DNA of 64,000 nt from Allium sativum (GCA_030737875.1 CM060915.1:907874677-907938676); one strand, 5' to 3'; shown: positions 49,288 to 61,784, numbered from the stretch's first letter. Numbers and translations are program-made. The notes: generated from the sequence alone by a model not told the origin.

Positions 49288-49640
49288 TTTAATTGGAATT
49301 GAATTGATATTGATTTTTGGGTTTATCGTGAACAGTGTTTTAAATAACACTTGTTCTTTAACCCGATAATTAATGAATGTGATTTGGGTTTGTCGTGAAT
49401 GGTGTCTTCACTAACACTGTTCTTGAACCCAGTTGAGAAAAGATTAAATCTTTTTATTTAGATTTAATGAAGTGTACCAATTAAATAATATTTAATTGGA
49501 ATTGAATTGGTATTGATTTTTAGGTTTATCGTGAACAGTGTTTTAAATAACACTTGTTCTTTAACCCGATAATTAATGGAATGTGATTTTGGGTTTATCG
49601 TGAACCGTGTTTTAAATGACACTGATTCTTTAACCCAGTT
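49288..49640 (+). repeat. 203-bp tandem duplication holding four imperfect palindromes
   Basis: A ~203-base unit starting TTTAATTGGAATTGAATT occurs at 49288 and 49491. Each unit contains two copies of a ~46-base imperfect palindrome running from GGGTTTATCGTGAACAGTG to AACACTTGTTCTTTAACCC, giving four copies near 49318, 49386, 49521 and 49586. The arms GAACAGTGTT and AACACTTGTTC pair with one bulge. Confidence 0.8.
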
Positions 49641-51739
49641 AAAGATTAAAACTAAGTGGAGTTTTAATGAGTCTATAATTAGATTGAAAAGATCGAGAAG
49701 GGAGTATCACCAGTTTTGCTCCAGGCGATGGTTAAATCTTTAATTAGATTTGAACGTGAAATGATAATTGAATTTACCAATAACACCGTGGTGTTAGATA
49801 TGAAGTATGACCAGTTTTACTTCAAGGGATGAATAGGTTGGGATTAGGAAATAAAATAAATGATTACTTCGGTGTGGTTCGCTAATCCCGACTAGTTTGA
49901 ATTAATATTCAAAGAAGATTAAAGAATAAATTTAAAGAATTTATCTTTGATAAAATTAATGGGAACCTTTCCCAAAGTATAAGAATATTTGAATAAAAGA
50001 ATATTCTGAATTGGAATGAAGCGTACGTTGTGTTTGTGTAACACTTGTTTAATATTTACGCGAGTTATTCAGAAAGACCGGGTTTCCCATTCTGAATAAC
50101 TGATTCGACGTGGTGTCGAAGATGAAGACGGTGGTTGAAGACCGGAGGTCTTCACGTCGTTTGGATAATTACTGATGATCTTGATTAGGCCGTACACCCA
50201 AGGGGAGAGAATCAGTTGGTGATCGTCCAGACGTACTTGGAGATCGATGGATATGCGGGGTACTAGGTGCCTTCGGTTTCGTTCAGACCCAGAACGAACT
50301 TGTAAATGGACTGTGTGTCTGACATTGGATTTCAGTCTGTATGATTGATTTCTAATAAATATATATTTGTTTGGCGGCGGAGAATTTATTCTCTTGCTTA
50401 ACGCCCTTCTCTGAGACGTACGAGCTCAGGGGTTATATATTGATGGATATCCATCGCATGGAATGAATTGCCTATGTGGCATGCCTAAGTGGCAATGGAT
50501 CAAGGCTTCTGTTGAAAAGCAAAGTCTTGTGGTTGATGATCAAAGCACGACATGTGTGGCGTAGCTTTGTGTAACGTTGATTCGCGAGCCTCACTCCCCG
50601 GTGGTGAACCAAAAACGGGAGAGGACCTCAGGGAGGACATGCGTTTCTTTCTAGTTAGAAGTGGCGTCAGTGGTTTTACACACCCTAACGAGTTTGACTT
50701 ATGTGGTTGTTGCTGTTGCGAGGCGCCTCGGTTAAATCGGACGATCCGGGTCCGATGGAGTCATTCGTTGGCTCATTTACGCCCCAAAGAGCGGGGAAAC
50801 GCAGTGTTCAGGCATTTTAATCCACATCGGTGGACCGGCCCTGACGATCCAAGGGCCCACCTGAGTCTGGGTCCTGAGGCTCGGGCTAGAGAGTCTCGAA
50901 TCGGCGAGGACTATCTTTTGCCTCGGTTCGCAGATGGAAATCCAATTTCCAAATACGTGACTTTGCGGATTTATTTGTAGAGCCTAGTATGGCGACATAG
51001 TGGGATGGGGCGCTTATGCCGTCTATGATTGATACTTATGATTTGAAGTTGTTTTATACACTACGCACTTATAATAGTATCAAATGATTTGTTTTAAACG
51101 TATCAAGCATTCTTGGCTATTATAAGGTAAAAACCCAATCCTTCGGCTTGTGTTGCATTGTGTGATGGGACCTGGGTCTTATAATAGCTTCATTTTTCTT
51201 TATTTAGCATTGCGATGTTTGTCTTATGCACTGGTATTCTTGGGAGGTAACCCGTTCCGTGTTATACGACGTGGTCCCTTGATTTACCTAACTTTAAAAT
51301 AAAGATTAATAACTGTTTTAGTTCTCACACCAGTCACATGATTGACCTGGAGTTTATTGTTTTAACCTAAACTCTGGGTGACCTTATTTTGACACGGGCA
51401 ACTAGTAGTTTTGGTTTTGCAGATTTATATTCACAGGATCCTGGTTTACAGCTGGAATGATATCCGGAAAGCTTAGTATCCGTATATCTCCCTCTAGTTG
51501 TGTTTTGTATTATTTTTCCGCTGCTATGAAATTTATTGTAATCTCTGATATTTTCTGTTGTATAATATTTGTTTATACTCTGTATATTCTTGTATTCTGA
51601 TGGAATTGTTGTAATATACAATGAAATGTTCTTCTGTCTGTGTTCTAATTTGTCGTGTTCTCAAAACAATCAGGCGTTTCGAACGGTCTGGGTTGGTTTA
51701 GCGACTGATTCGGATCGAGTGAAATTCTTGGTCGTAACA
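49640..51739 (+). mobile_element. Probable plus-strand LTR fragment or solo LTR inside element C
   Basis: The 3' part resembles the R/U5 end of the chromovirus LTRs here: TTTTCCGCTGCTATGAAATT near 51515, then GGTCGTAACA at 51739 as a candidate LTR end, all in plus orientation, opposite to C. It includes a GC-richer block (about 50560-50960) like the one in other LTRs. I could not find the left end or a TSD, so the extent is uncertain and may include the tandem repeat at 49288-49640. Confidence 0.45.
50552..50980 (+). other. 142-codon open frame in GC-rich LTR block, probably non-coding
   Basis: ATG at 50552, stop at 50980; a CGCCCCEA-like Cys cluster and a Arg/Pro/Gly-rich second half. The frame coincides with the GC-rich block of a putative LTR, where few stop codons are expected by chance. 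Comparable blocks in the other LTRs (5242-5505, 28092-28343) also show open frames on one or both strands with no recognisable domain. I recognise no protein family. Most likely not a gene. Confidence 0.3.
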
Positions 51740-52770
51740 CCAAACCCATCAAAATCTACTCTATGGATTTTTGAATTCACTAGTTTGATTTAATGGTAGC
51801 GGCGGGTTTTGTGTGTTGACTGAAGAATGAAAAAAATGAGGGTTAGGGTTAGTATAATGGTGTGCTTATAAAGCATAAGAAATATTATTTTACTGATTTA
51901 ACGAAACTTACGCATGAAGTAACACGCTTAAATGACCACATACGAGCTCCAATCGCGATGACACTTGTAATCTTACAATAACATAATACTTTGGACACGA
52001 CAAACTGGTTTCGTCAAATTCCGAGATCGTTTGTAAAACTTTCTTTTCATTTCACAACGTGAATCAATACGTATTTAAATTGCGCATGATCACAAAATAA
52101 ATCCAATTGATACTAAACCGAAAATCTTACAATAATTAATCACTATGAATTTAAAAAAAATTAGTTTCATTGAAATCCATGGTCGTTTGAAAATCAGTTA
52201 TTCTTAAATTCCATATGAAATCGATATAATATAAATCGATTCCAAAATAAACAAATCTATTGATAGTAAATCGTTATTATCATATATATTCAAATAGAAT
52301 GTTATATTTAGCTTCAAAATATAAACTTAACTTGATTTTAAACTCGAGATTTTAAATTTCAAGTTAAAATGATATTTGTTAATTTAAAAGTTCATTTTAT
52401 TTTATAAAATAAATCGTTATGGTTTATAAATGTTTCCATAGCACCTTTCTAAATGTTTGATTTTGACATAACCCGAAATCCACATTATGAAATCTTGATT
52501 TTTCTCTTTCATTTGAAAACTATAGTCCAATAGATCTGAAGATTCTTGTTTCAAAGAATTCTGACATATATTGGATCCTGTATACTCGATTGAAGTTCAA
52601 ATCATTAAATTATGAACTACTGCGCCGTAGCCAGCTCGTTTTTAATTATATTATAACTAATACATTCAAATTTTGTTTAAATAAATAAATTCGATATGAA
52701 AATCTATTTATATTTATATTTCAACACTTTTAAACTAATTTAAATATGCTTAAAATTTTGGGTCGTTACA

Positions 52771-54531
52771 TTCCTTCCCTTTTAAAAGAATTCCATCCTC
52801 GAAATTTCTAAGCAGTGTAGATGTTATAACTATTCCAACTTCTCTCAACCCACTTAGTTGAAAACTTACACTTCATATTTCCATGTCAAGTTCTTACACA
52901 GAACCTTTTATCCTCATATCGCTACCCGACCTTTCATTATTCATTTCCAATGATCTGTCCACAATTTTTGGACAATCCATCATCACATTTTTATCTTCAA
53001 TCCATATGCTCTCTTGCATATATCCACATCTATTCCAATTGATTTTAAATCAATTTATCAACTTCATTATTCCACTTTAAATCATATTACCCAATCTGGT
53101 TTTCTAATCTCTTAAACAATCGAGAAGTTGATTTCTTTAGTTATCCAAATTTTCGTAGAAACTTTCTAAATCTTTAAATTTTTAGAAAATTTTGCCAACA
53201 TCACCTTTGTGCGGTTCAATCGGTACAACTACAACTAGCCTTTCTCGGCTTTCTCCAATCAAAAAGCCAAGTGGCTGGCCAAACAGACTCATAAAAATCT
53301 CATACTCAATTAAACATGTACCTTTGTCCAGCATTCAATTTGTTTTCTTCATTCACTTCATTCCATACCTGCCTTACATATGCATATACATGCATTTCCA
53401 ATTTTTATTGATTTCAAATCAAGCCAACCCTTTGAATTTAACAATATTCAATCTCAAATCTCAATTCATCAATCCAACTCACCTAACCTCGTTAATTTTC
53501 GTCCTCATACTCCATTAACTAATTAACTTCTCCAATAAATTATCTTAATTAAAAAAATTCAAAATCTGATTTTTTTTAAATCAATCTATTTAATTCACAT
53601 GAGTCCATATCTGTTCAATAATTCAAGTTTGGATTTCGTTACAGAAAATTCGAATTTCAATCACTTAAAACTTTTTCATTTTTAACTTGTTCTTAATTCA
53701 AACAATCGCTTCCTGGGAGGTTTTTAGCAACTTTTCTTTCTGAAAGCAAACTTTTAATTTCAGGATTCAAAAAAACTTGTTTTCTCAAAACAATTTCAAA
53801 AACACTATATTTGGTAGTAATCCATCACTTAGAAACTTGAAAATGAACACTAATGATGTGGCCAACATCATATGGGTCATATCTTAGCGACCGAAGTGAG
53901 TTCAATATTATATCACTTTCAAAACTCATTCTTAAACACTTCCATTTGGAAGTTACTTCAAAATATCATTCACAATGCTTGGAAAATATTTCCAAATCTC
54001 CCAGAATCCTAAAATTTCCATATATATATACTTTACCCAAATCCATTTACAACCTTTTACATGTTTCCGAGATTTTAGTTACATATTCTGGTTCAAATCC
54101 AGATTCAGTTCATCTCATAACACTTATACGAATTTTATCTGGTTATATACATAACCATCCCAATTTTTATAATCTTATTCGATTATAATAACAACCAACA
54201 CAGCCAATATACTATAATAATTCCAAGATAAATACTTTCTTTATACCAAAATGTACTTTGGGTAAAATTATTTCATTTACCCTCTTTCAAAACATACTGT
54301 GTCGGTTCATCGTATTCGAGTGTTTAGAAATCCCTATCGACATTATGGTGCCCCACCGCCGACCAGAATTCATAAGCTACCCAACCAATAAATCTTCACA
54401 ATATAAAACTATTTTTATACAATCTACAAATATGCTCTCTCATATACATACACTCAAACTCAGTCTAGGGTATTACTAACCCCATCACTATTGAGTCACG
54501 CCACAGAGACAAGGTTATCACTCAACTTTAA
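52771..54531 (-). mobile_element. Non-coding interior of element C
   Basis: Starts beside the LTR with a polypurine tract (reverse complement of a GGGAAGGAA run, 52771-52782) and an AAATTTCGAGGATGGAATTC motif on the minus strand. No retroviral protein motif in any frame; the frames at 52883, 53192 and 53853 look like random AT-rich openings. The primer-binding-site end matches element B. Interior of about 1.77 kb; LARD-like. Confidence 0.68.
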
Positions 54532-54543
54532 GCTTTGATACCA
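54532..54543 (-). promoter_or_regulatory. Primer-binding site of element C (variant)
   Basis: Minus strand TGGTATCAAAGC, one base from TGGTATCAGAGC, one base from the LTR edge at 54545. Confidence 0.83.
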
Positions 54544-54544
54544 C

Positions 54545-56156
54545 TGTAACGGCCCAACAAATTCCTGATCCTGATCATCGACACAAATAATATGTCGGCT
54601 AACCAAGCACTAGATATTAACAAATCAATTATAAAAAGAAGTTAGAGGGTGAGAAATAGAAAGAAAGAAAAGTTAGAATAGAAGAAAGCGAAGAACATAA
54701 AGACCACAAAACCAGAGCAGACACAAATCTCAAAGTGGGACGAATAAATTATATTATATAACATAACTTTTGAAATACGGATCTGTATTGTAAATACATA
54801 CCATTATCAGAGTATATTACAGTAGAAATAAACTGTAGATATCTAACGCTGAAGCCTCCTGCTCCAAGCTCCTCAAAGTGTATCTGTAAAATCCTAACTA
54901 CTTGACTGCTCGTACAAATTTGGGTACCCAAGAGTTTAGGGTAAAACAAAAGAAAATAAAATTTTGGTCAGTCATGGGACTAGTGTAAGTAAACTCTAAT
55001 CACTTGATTCATCTTTTTAAAATATTTTTGAAAGAAAATATAATCGTAAGACCGATCCACACAAAAAACAGGGATGGCTTTTACCTTACGATAACCCAAA
55101 ACATCTTTATATCAATCTCTTCTGATATTATAATAGTGTCTAAATCAAATATATAGCTATCTAGCGGAACGCTTGCACCTTATGCTCCACATACATATTA
55201 TGTACTCAAAACCGCGGGCACTTATTGGGTAATGAATTCCCAACTATAACAAGTATGGAACTACCTTCCAATTGTGTATCTCTAGAGAGCAATACACTGG
55301 GTCCAACAAAAACGTCTTGCAACCCTGCCATACATGACCGACCACTCATTTTCCTTGAGTGTACAGAATGTATTATCATAGATGGTTGTGATCAGCAACC
55401 GTTACCGAAAGCATACATGAAAGATAGATGAAGAAACAAATGAATTTTCTCTAGATCAGGTGATAACACACTCTAATGGGTGCGACCCACATAGTTAAGC
55501 TGCCAGCTCGATTTTTATCATTTTTTCGGTTAATGAGGCCTGAGGCTACGTCTTACCATTATAACACCACGACATCTTTGAATGCCACATTATTAGATCC
55601 ATCAAATCACTAATTGACATCCTAAAAAAATACACTGGGTGTTAAGCTAAGAGAAGTTTCCTTCTCCGTCACCAACTATGGCACGTTTTGAATGAATCAA
55701 TGTATATGACCATCTGGAAATATCATGTCAGACATCCGTACATATAAGTTGTTCTGGGACTAGACAAACTGAATGCACCATCCCATCAATCCATCTTAGG
55801 AAAATTCTACCTGGGATTAAAAGAGCAAAGATTGCACTTTACTCCGTCTTCAATTATCTTTAGCATAATTTGATTCGCAATGTTTATTCCCATACAAAGT
55901 GGTTTCATATAATAAATTTGACCCCAGTCTCTTCATAGACAACAAAAATATAAAATAGGCCAAAACTTTGATAGCCGATTATTTAACTATCAAAGAAAAC
56001 ATCCATATAACCATCGATCCTATTCCCAAATGGAAATTCTACCAATCAAGAATCAAGCAACACCGATCCCTTTAAATTAGTTTCATATTAATTTATCATT
56101 TTCCTATTTCTCGTTGTTCCGTTTTCCATATCTTTCCTCAGATATTTCTCAAATCC
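54545..56156 (-). mobile_element. Right LTR of element C, part 1
   Basis: Starts TGTAACGGCCCAAC and aligns with 46309-47940, including the shared block near 55207 (ACCGCGGGCACTTATTGG, compare 46987). Interrupted at 56157 by element D. Confidence 0.85.
56152..56156. repeat. Target-site duplication AATCC of element D, left
   Basis: Exact match to 63147-63151 on the far side of D; the flanking C LTR sequence rejoins across the pair. Confidence 0.92.
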
Positions 56157-58481
56157 TGTAACGACCAGCATTCTATGCATCATAGGATCGTAGAATATTT
56201 CTTTCACATATGAAGTCATATGGTCATGTAACTATGGGAGACGACTATTGGGGTCATTTCCCATGTTCATGATTTTTGCCAATTTTTAAATGACTATTTT
56301 GCCCCTAGCTGATCTTGTTTTGGTCATAACTTTTGATTGGAAAGGAGTTTTGACCTGAAACCACTTCCATTGGATCCGGATGATGGTTTACAATTCTGTA
56401 GAGTGGCACATTAGCCAAACGGACTCACCGTTTGGGAGATATCGCTGAAACAATTTTCAAAAGGTGAAAAACTGCTTAACCGGGCCAAATGAGGTGATTA
56501 GCAAATGGGCCCTTAACCCATTTCGGGATTAGGGTTATGGGGAGGCTGAAATGAGTTAGGTTTCATTTCAGTTTTCTAGCCGCCATCTACCTCATTAGAA
56601 CCCTAATAATGGCCTCTAACCTCTAAAACATTCCCAAATCACGTTCTAATCAAGGATTAAGCTTAGCAACATCAAATTAAGAAGAGATAGCACCAAAGCA
56701 AGGTTAGAGCTGCTGTTAGACATCAGTATTCGTGCCAAACAGAGATTTATTTCAGATCTGAGTTTTATTTGTGGCCAAGGTGAGTGATTTGCATAGTTTT
56801 GCACTAATTACGGTTAATTAAGGGTAATTAGTGAAGATTAACGAAATTAGACATGATAAAATTCTGGAAAAATATTTATAAGTTCGAAAATAATGTTTTA
56901 GACCTCCGTTAGAAATTTGGTTTGATTTGGTTAAGTTTTTCTAATCATATCATTAGCTTTGCTTAAACATGCTTAAGGGAAAATATGAGATTTTGGCTAT
57001 GTTTGATCCATTTTAACCTATCATATTGTTGTTTTGGTGTTTGAGGTGACTTCTAATTGTTGTTATGACTATATGGTATGCTTTGTGATTGATTAGAATA
57101 GATAGAATGGTCGAAAACACCGTTGAATGGCGTAAACAACTCGTTGGACAAAGTGCAGGAAATGCACAGGGACAGGACCAAATCGGATGGGGAGGTCCAA
57201 ACTGAACCATTCGTGTGGCTCATCCACGATCCGCCCCTTGCATCCAAACCGAGCCTGTTTACCCCGAGTTGATCTGAAACATGGAGGAGATCACGACCGG
57301 ACCGATCCGCCAGAGGTACCCCGACCCGAACCGATTGATGGCGATGGATTTGAAGACCCGACCCGATCCATTAAGGGTGATGACGACCCGATCCACTAGG
57401 GGTGACTACGATCCGAACCGTCACGAGGAGGAGGCATGGATCCGAACCAAATGACCTTGGAGAGAACGATCCGGAGTGAAGAGAAGGGGAAGCCAAACCG
57501 ATCCGGGGAAGAAGACCAATAACCCGAGATGCAAAGGCAGTCCAAATAGGAAGTTAGAGCTCAGGATCCAGTTGGGAACCAACGAGTTCACTTCATGATT
57601 AGACTTTGCTGCGGGACGTGTGCAAAGGGGTTGTCGGTATTCATAACTTTGGTTCACCACTGAGAGACGGATAGTGGGCTTGTAGTGATAGTTATACGGG
57701 GTTGGACTCCGTCATGGCCCAAAGATTAGGTGACCAAGGTAGTAGATATCGTATGCTTTACGCACTGAGTGAGAGATGTGAGGATGGTTGCTATGCTTGA
57801 TTGTTTGTTATCACTATGACATGCACACCCCCACCCCCGTATTCTTTACACCATATGTTAGTGGCACCTTAGAGTATTGAGCGGTATATTGTTCTAACTC
57901 TTTAGTTGCAGGTACAGGTTTAGGTATGATTGGATTATACCTGTTATTGTTTTGTTTTGCTGCTTATCGCTCATACCAGACTTTTATCTGACCCAGAGTT
58001 TTATGTCTCTTCTTATTACTCTGGGTGCTCCTAAACGAGCATACTAGAGACAGGTTAGGTGGTATGCACGAGTAGTTATACCGGAGACGAGCGGGAGGCT
58101 CCCACGTATGATATATAGATATTCTCCCTGTGTTGTTGAAGGTCACTGCTTGGGCAATAGTAGTGTACCTCCTTCTTTTACTTTCTTTTGATTTAGAGAC
58201 AGTTTTAAAGTTGTAATAATGATGTTGGATCATAAGCTGTACTTTGGATTTCCGCTGCTATGATGATGATGGTTTTAGTTTTCAGCTTATGCACTGTCTT
58301 GCTTGTTTTATGTCAAGTATGTTACTATTATATTTTATTCCATGCGCTGTGAGACATTCTACAGGTTTTCGATTAGTTCACTCTCTTCTTTCCTTTCTTT
58401 GGCGACCGTTCCGTGCTAGTCGGGCATGTGTACAGCGCACTTTTGGAGGAAATGTCGGTTGGTGCGGGGCGGGCCATCACA
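56157..58481 (+). mobile_element. Left LTR of element D (2,325 bp)
   Basis: TGTAACGACCAGC...GGGCCATCACA. Contains a GC-richer part (about 57180-57660) with short open frames on both strands that I regard as chance, and near the end TTTCCGCTGCTATGATG (58246), the R-region motif shared with other LTRs in this window. Confidence 0.9.
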
Positions 58482-58483
58482 CT

Positions 58484-58495
58484 TGGTATTAGAGC
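58484..58495 (+). promoter_or_regulatory. Primer-binding site of element D
   Basis: TGGTATTAGAGC two bases after the left LTR, followed by ACTAGG; the same variant as element B. Confidence 0.88.
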
Positions 58496-58684
58496 ACTAG
58501 GTTGCGTAGTTAACCTAGGGAAAGACACTAGGGAGAGATAGTACATATATGAGAGCGCGTATTTGTGATTATTTTGGTTTTCAAAGGCTATATATATATG
58601 CTATTAGTATAGCTAAGGATGAAGTCGCACTGCACTGACACCACAAAGAGACTGGTTAATCGTTTTCTCTGTGCAGATTAAACG

Positions 58685-59721
58685 ATGAGCCGATATGCAA
58701 AGGGTGCTGGTAGAGGAGCCAATAATGGGAATGATGCTGAAATGAGGACGATGTTTACTGACCTCATGAGAGAGATGCTTAGGGATGTTCAGAGGGCAGC
58801 TCCTAATGCTGGTAATGGAGGTGGTCCAGTAATGCAGGCACCTATGGCCGATTTCGCCAAGCTGAATAAGGATTATACCAGTCTTGGTGGGAATCCGTTA
58901 CATGGAACGGAATCGGCTACGGATGTCCAAGATTAGTTGGATAGTTGTGAACGTATCTTCGAAGACTTGGGTATCGAGGATGCGATGAAGTGAAGCCTAG
59001 CATCCCGTCAGCTGCAAGGACGGGCAATGAATTGGTGAATGCTATCAAGGCAGCTACCCCAGAGGATCAAGTCACTTGGGATCAGTTTAGAACTCGTTTC
59101 AGTGATAAGTTTATCCCAGCTTCTCAGAAGCCAGAATTGTTTAGGAAGTTCTTGGAGCTTAAGCAGAATGGTAGGGCAGTCTCGGAGTATGTTGCTGAGT
59201 TCGATACTTTATCGAAGTACCCGAGAAGAAGAATGAGAAGTTCATAACTGGCTTGGATGGATAATTGGGGGAAAGGCTTATTAACCACATCGATGAGACG
59301 TTTGAATCAATTGCGGGAAAGCTTTAAGATCGGAAAGTCTTTACCCTAATTCAAAGACCGAAGTTGCTATTGCATCTACAGAGGAACCAAAGCCGCAAGC
59401 AAGCGGTGAATGCAAGGAGAATTCTCAGAACAAGAGGAAGCAGAACCCGACCAAGGATGGTCAGAATAAGAATGGTGGCGAGTGCTTTAGTTGTGGCAAG
59501 AAGGGCCACTATGCCAGAGATTGTCGAGAAAAGCCTGGGGAAAGGAAGTGCTTTAACTGCGGCCAGGCGGGACACCACAAGGATGATTGACCACAACCTC
59601 TTAGGGAGAAGCAGATTGTGAAAGCGTATGCTATCAACGTTGTTCCTTCTTCGTCGAATGCTCCAACTGCGGCGCAGAAGGGAAAAAGCATCGTTATCAA
59701 AGGTATGCTTCCTATTTAAGA
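58685..59721 (+). pseudogene. gag: Broken gag of element D
   Basis: ATG at 58685 (MSRYAKGAGRG). The frame stops at 58936 and resumes in pieces with frame changes. 58990-59247 holds a typical Ty3/Gypsy Gag core (TWDQFRTRFSDKFIP, then LELKQNGRAVSEYVAEF). Two zinc knuckles follow at about 59480-59590: CFSCGKKGHYARDC is complete, while the second (CFNCGQAGHHKDD) ends in a stop where the last Cys should be. More diverged in sequence from the array Gag than M is, so D belongs to another chromovirus family. Confidence 0.82.
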
Positions 59722-59736
59722 TGTTTCTGTTCGAGT

Positions 59737-59931
59737 TTGTTTGATATCGGGACTTCCCATACCTTCGTACCTAGTGACCTGGTAGATAGGTTGGAATTGG
59801 AACCCAACGTAGTCGATAGACCTTTAGTAGTGACAAATCCGATAGGTGGTTTGACTAGCCTTCGTAGGATTTGTCGTAATTTGGTCTTATCGAGTCATGG
59901 ATGTATGTTTGTTGTGATTGCTTTATTTTGA
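59737..59931 (+). pseudogene. Protease remnant of element D
   Basis: Short frame with FDIGTSHTFVPSDLVDRL, matching the Gypsy protease pattern D-S/T-G-A/T-S-H but with Ile at the second position, followed by VVTNPIGG, which aligns with VVSNPIGG of the array protein. Cut off by a stop at 59931. Confidence 0.78.
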
Positions 59932-61784
59932 GCTTTACTAGGTCTAGCTTGATTTTGGAAGCCGATTGAATCCAAAGTATAGAGTGATAGTAGATTGTGA
60001 AGAGTCTTCGACGACCATTATAATGGATGATGGACGAAAGGTGGTATTGGATCGCCTACCTTATGATGAAGATGATAACGGGAGTTAGAGAAGCAATTGT
60101 ACATTGGATGTACATTAGTTTGGTCAGGACTTGGCCATGCGATCGATGGTAGTCTCAAGCAAGATTGGCAAGGATAGCCAGAGTTAGTTATGGATGCTTG
60201 AGTGTTTAGATGTTTTGCTCATATCAACTCACGTAGATTGTCTGAACTCAAGAGAGATATTTCCTTGGGTGCTTGTCTGATATTGGTTTAGGCCTTTGGG
60301 GCTTGTACTCGAGGAATGTCGAAGTCGACTAGGATGGTTTGCGTGAGAGATAAGTAGTTGTTGTGATTTTCATTGGATGATATCTTGGTTTACTCAAGGA
60401 GTAATGGGCAGCTGTGACAGGATAAGACTATTCGATGGTATGGACTGCCCCGAGTTAGACTCGATAGGGTTATGAGATGAATCGAGTGGGACTCGAGAAA
60501 GATACAAAGTAATGGATTGTTTAGGACCCTATGTTGATGTTCTTTTTGAAAAAAAAAGGATGTGTTCGTTGATCATGGAAGATGCAACGAAGGTTAGGAC
60601 GATTCAACTTGGACTTGAACTCGTAAAAGAAAATAGGTGTTCGTTGATCTTGGAGCGGCAACAAATAGGGAGACGACTTACGTTGGACTAGGGTTTGTAG
60701 GTAATGAATACTCAGGACTGGGTCTGAGTTTATGGGTAATAGATTGACTCAAGTTGGACTCGAGAAGGCTGCAAGGAAATGGAATGGCTTGAGTTGGACT
60801 CGAGAGGGCATCAAGATAATGGATAGACTTGGGTGGGACTCGAGTGTTTCAGGCAGACTAAAAGCAAGGGTATCTAGGGATGCCCACTTACCTTGGATCC
60901 GTTGGATGTGATCTAGTTATCCTTGGAGGATAAACGTACATTGGACGTACGGTAGTCCGTTTGGAGGCAGGACTTCCATTAGTTATTGATGTTGGTTGGA
61001 CCAGACATACAGGTATCGACGTATTCATCGCTTTAGCAGGTGATAGATAGGATTTGTTTGACGGATGCTATGGTTGTTGTGTTTGTTCCTACCTTTCTTC
61101 TCTTGAGTATCACCTATAGGATCCTGTTGAATGGAAATAGTATAAGTTCGTTGATCATGGTGATATGACGGGTGTAAGATACTTTACGTTAGACTTGAAG
61201 TATGTTGGGCATTGTGGAGCGTCCGTTGACCTTGTAGATTCAGTGGATATAGGAGCTTCAAGTTGGACTTGGACTCGAAGGTAGAGTACCTAGATTCATT
61301 GGATGAGTCTAGTTCACCTTTAGAAGGTGAATGTACGTTGGACGTGCAGTACGAGTATAAATGGAGTACCTAGGTTCATTGGATGGGTCTAGTTTGCCTC
61401 TAGGAGGTGAATGTACGTTGGACGTGTAGTACGAATGTAGGAAGGACTCAAGTTAGACTTGAAAGGACGTTTGGAATGTAGTTGGAATTTTGGCGAATAG
61501 GGTTGGATTACCTAAGAAGATGACAGTATTGACGGATGCCATAGTACCGGACTGGGTGCGATAGCTAATGCATTGGGTAGGAGACATACCAGTTTAGAGG
61601 CTATGTTTCTGGAATGCAAGCAAATAGAGTATATCACGGGAGATGACTTCAGACCTAAGTGTGAATTGGATTCAGAAACGCTAGTAAGCTTGACGATTAG
61701 ATCGATCTGGATTGAGTGGATCGGTTTCAGTTAGAGGGACGATCCTAACCTATTGGAAATCACCTCTAGGGTAGAGATGAGAAT
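59932..61784 (+). pseudogene. Scrambled pol remnant of element D with internal repeats
   Basis: Should hold reverse transcriptase to integrase, but only scraps remain: a reverse transcriptase active-site trace at about 60366-60410 (one extra base breaks the ...DDILVYS phase), and an RNase H end trace (ANALGRRHT) near 61563-61592. Much of 60400-61450 is made of recurring (GA)GTTGGACTCGAG-like words and an 80-base tandem duplication (about 61284-61440, with an older copy near 60895-60955). Too short for a complete pol. Confidence 0.65.

Larger units (their letters stand above)
46309..52770 (-). mobile_element. Left LTR of element C, with a probable insertion
   Basis: Starts TATAATGGCCCAAC (decayed from TGTAACGGCCCAAC, compare 54545) and ends GGGTCGTTACA at 52770 against a polypurine tract. 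46309 to about 48790 aligns with the right LTR (54545-56156 plus 63152-64000). The stretch from about 49288 to 51739 looks like a separate plus-strand LTR piece, so the native C LTR would be about 4 kb. The U3 side has a TTTATAAG box on the minus strand near 51870. The 5 bases before it, ATATT, would be the left TSD. Confidence 0.7.

Noticed and set aside
50552..50980. Possible Cys-rich small protein gene
   Set aside because: Sits in a GC-rich LTR-type block where long frames arise by chance; no domain recognised; kept only as a low-confidence note.
49640..51739. Complete solo LTR with defined ends
   Set aside because: Right end is plausible, but no TG start with a matching CCAAA target duplication was found to the left; reported only as an LTR-like block.
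51839..51853. GGGTTAGGGTTAG telomere-like words
   Set aside because: Only two units and not the usual plant TTTAGGG; found in an LTR leader-like stretch.
52883..54479. Four plus-strand frames of 65-111 codons inside element C
   Set aside because: Opposite to element orientation, AT-rich, no motif, not conserved with element B.
57013..57660. Frames on both strands in the left LTR of D
   Set aside because: Region is absent from the right LTR of the same element by deletion, is GC-richer, and shows no domain; treated as LTR sequence.
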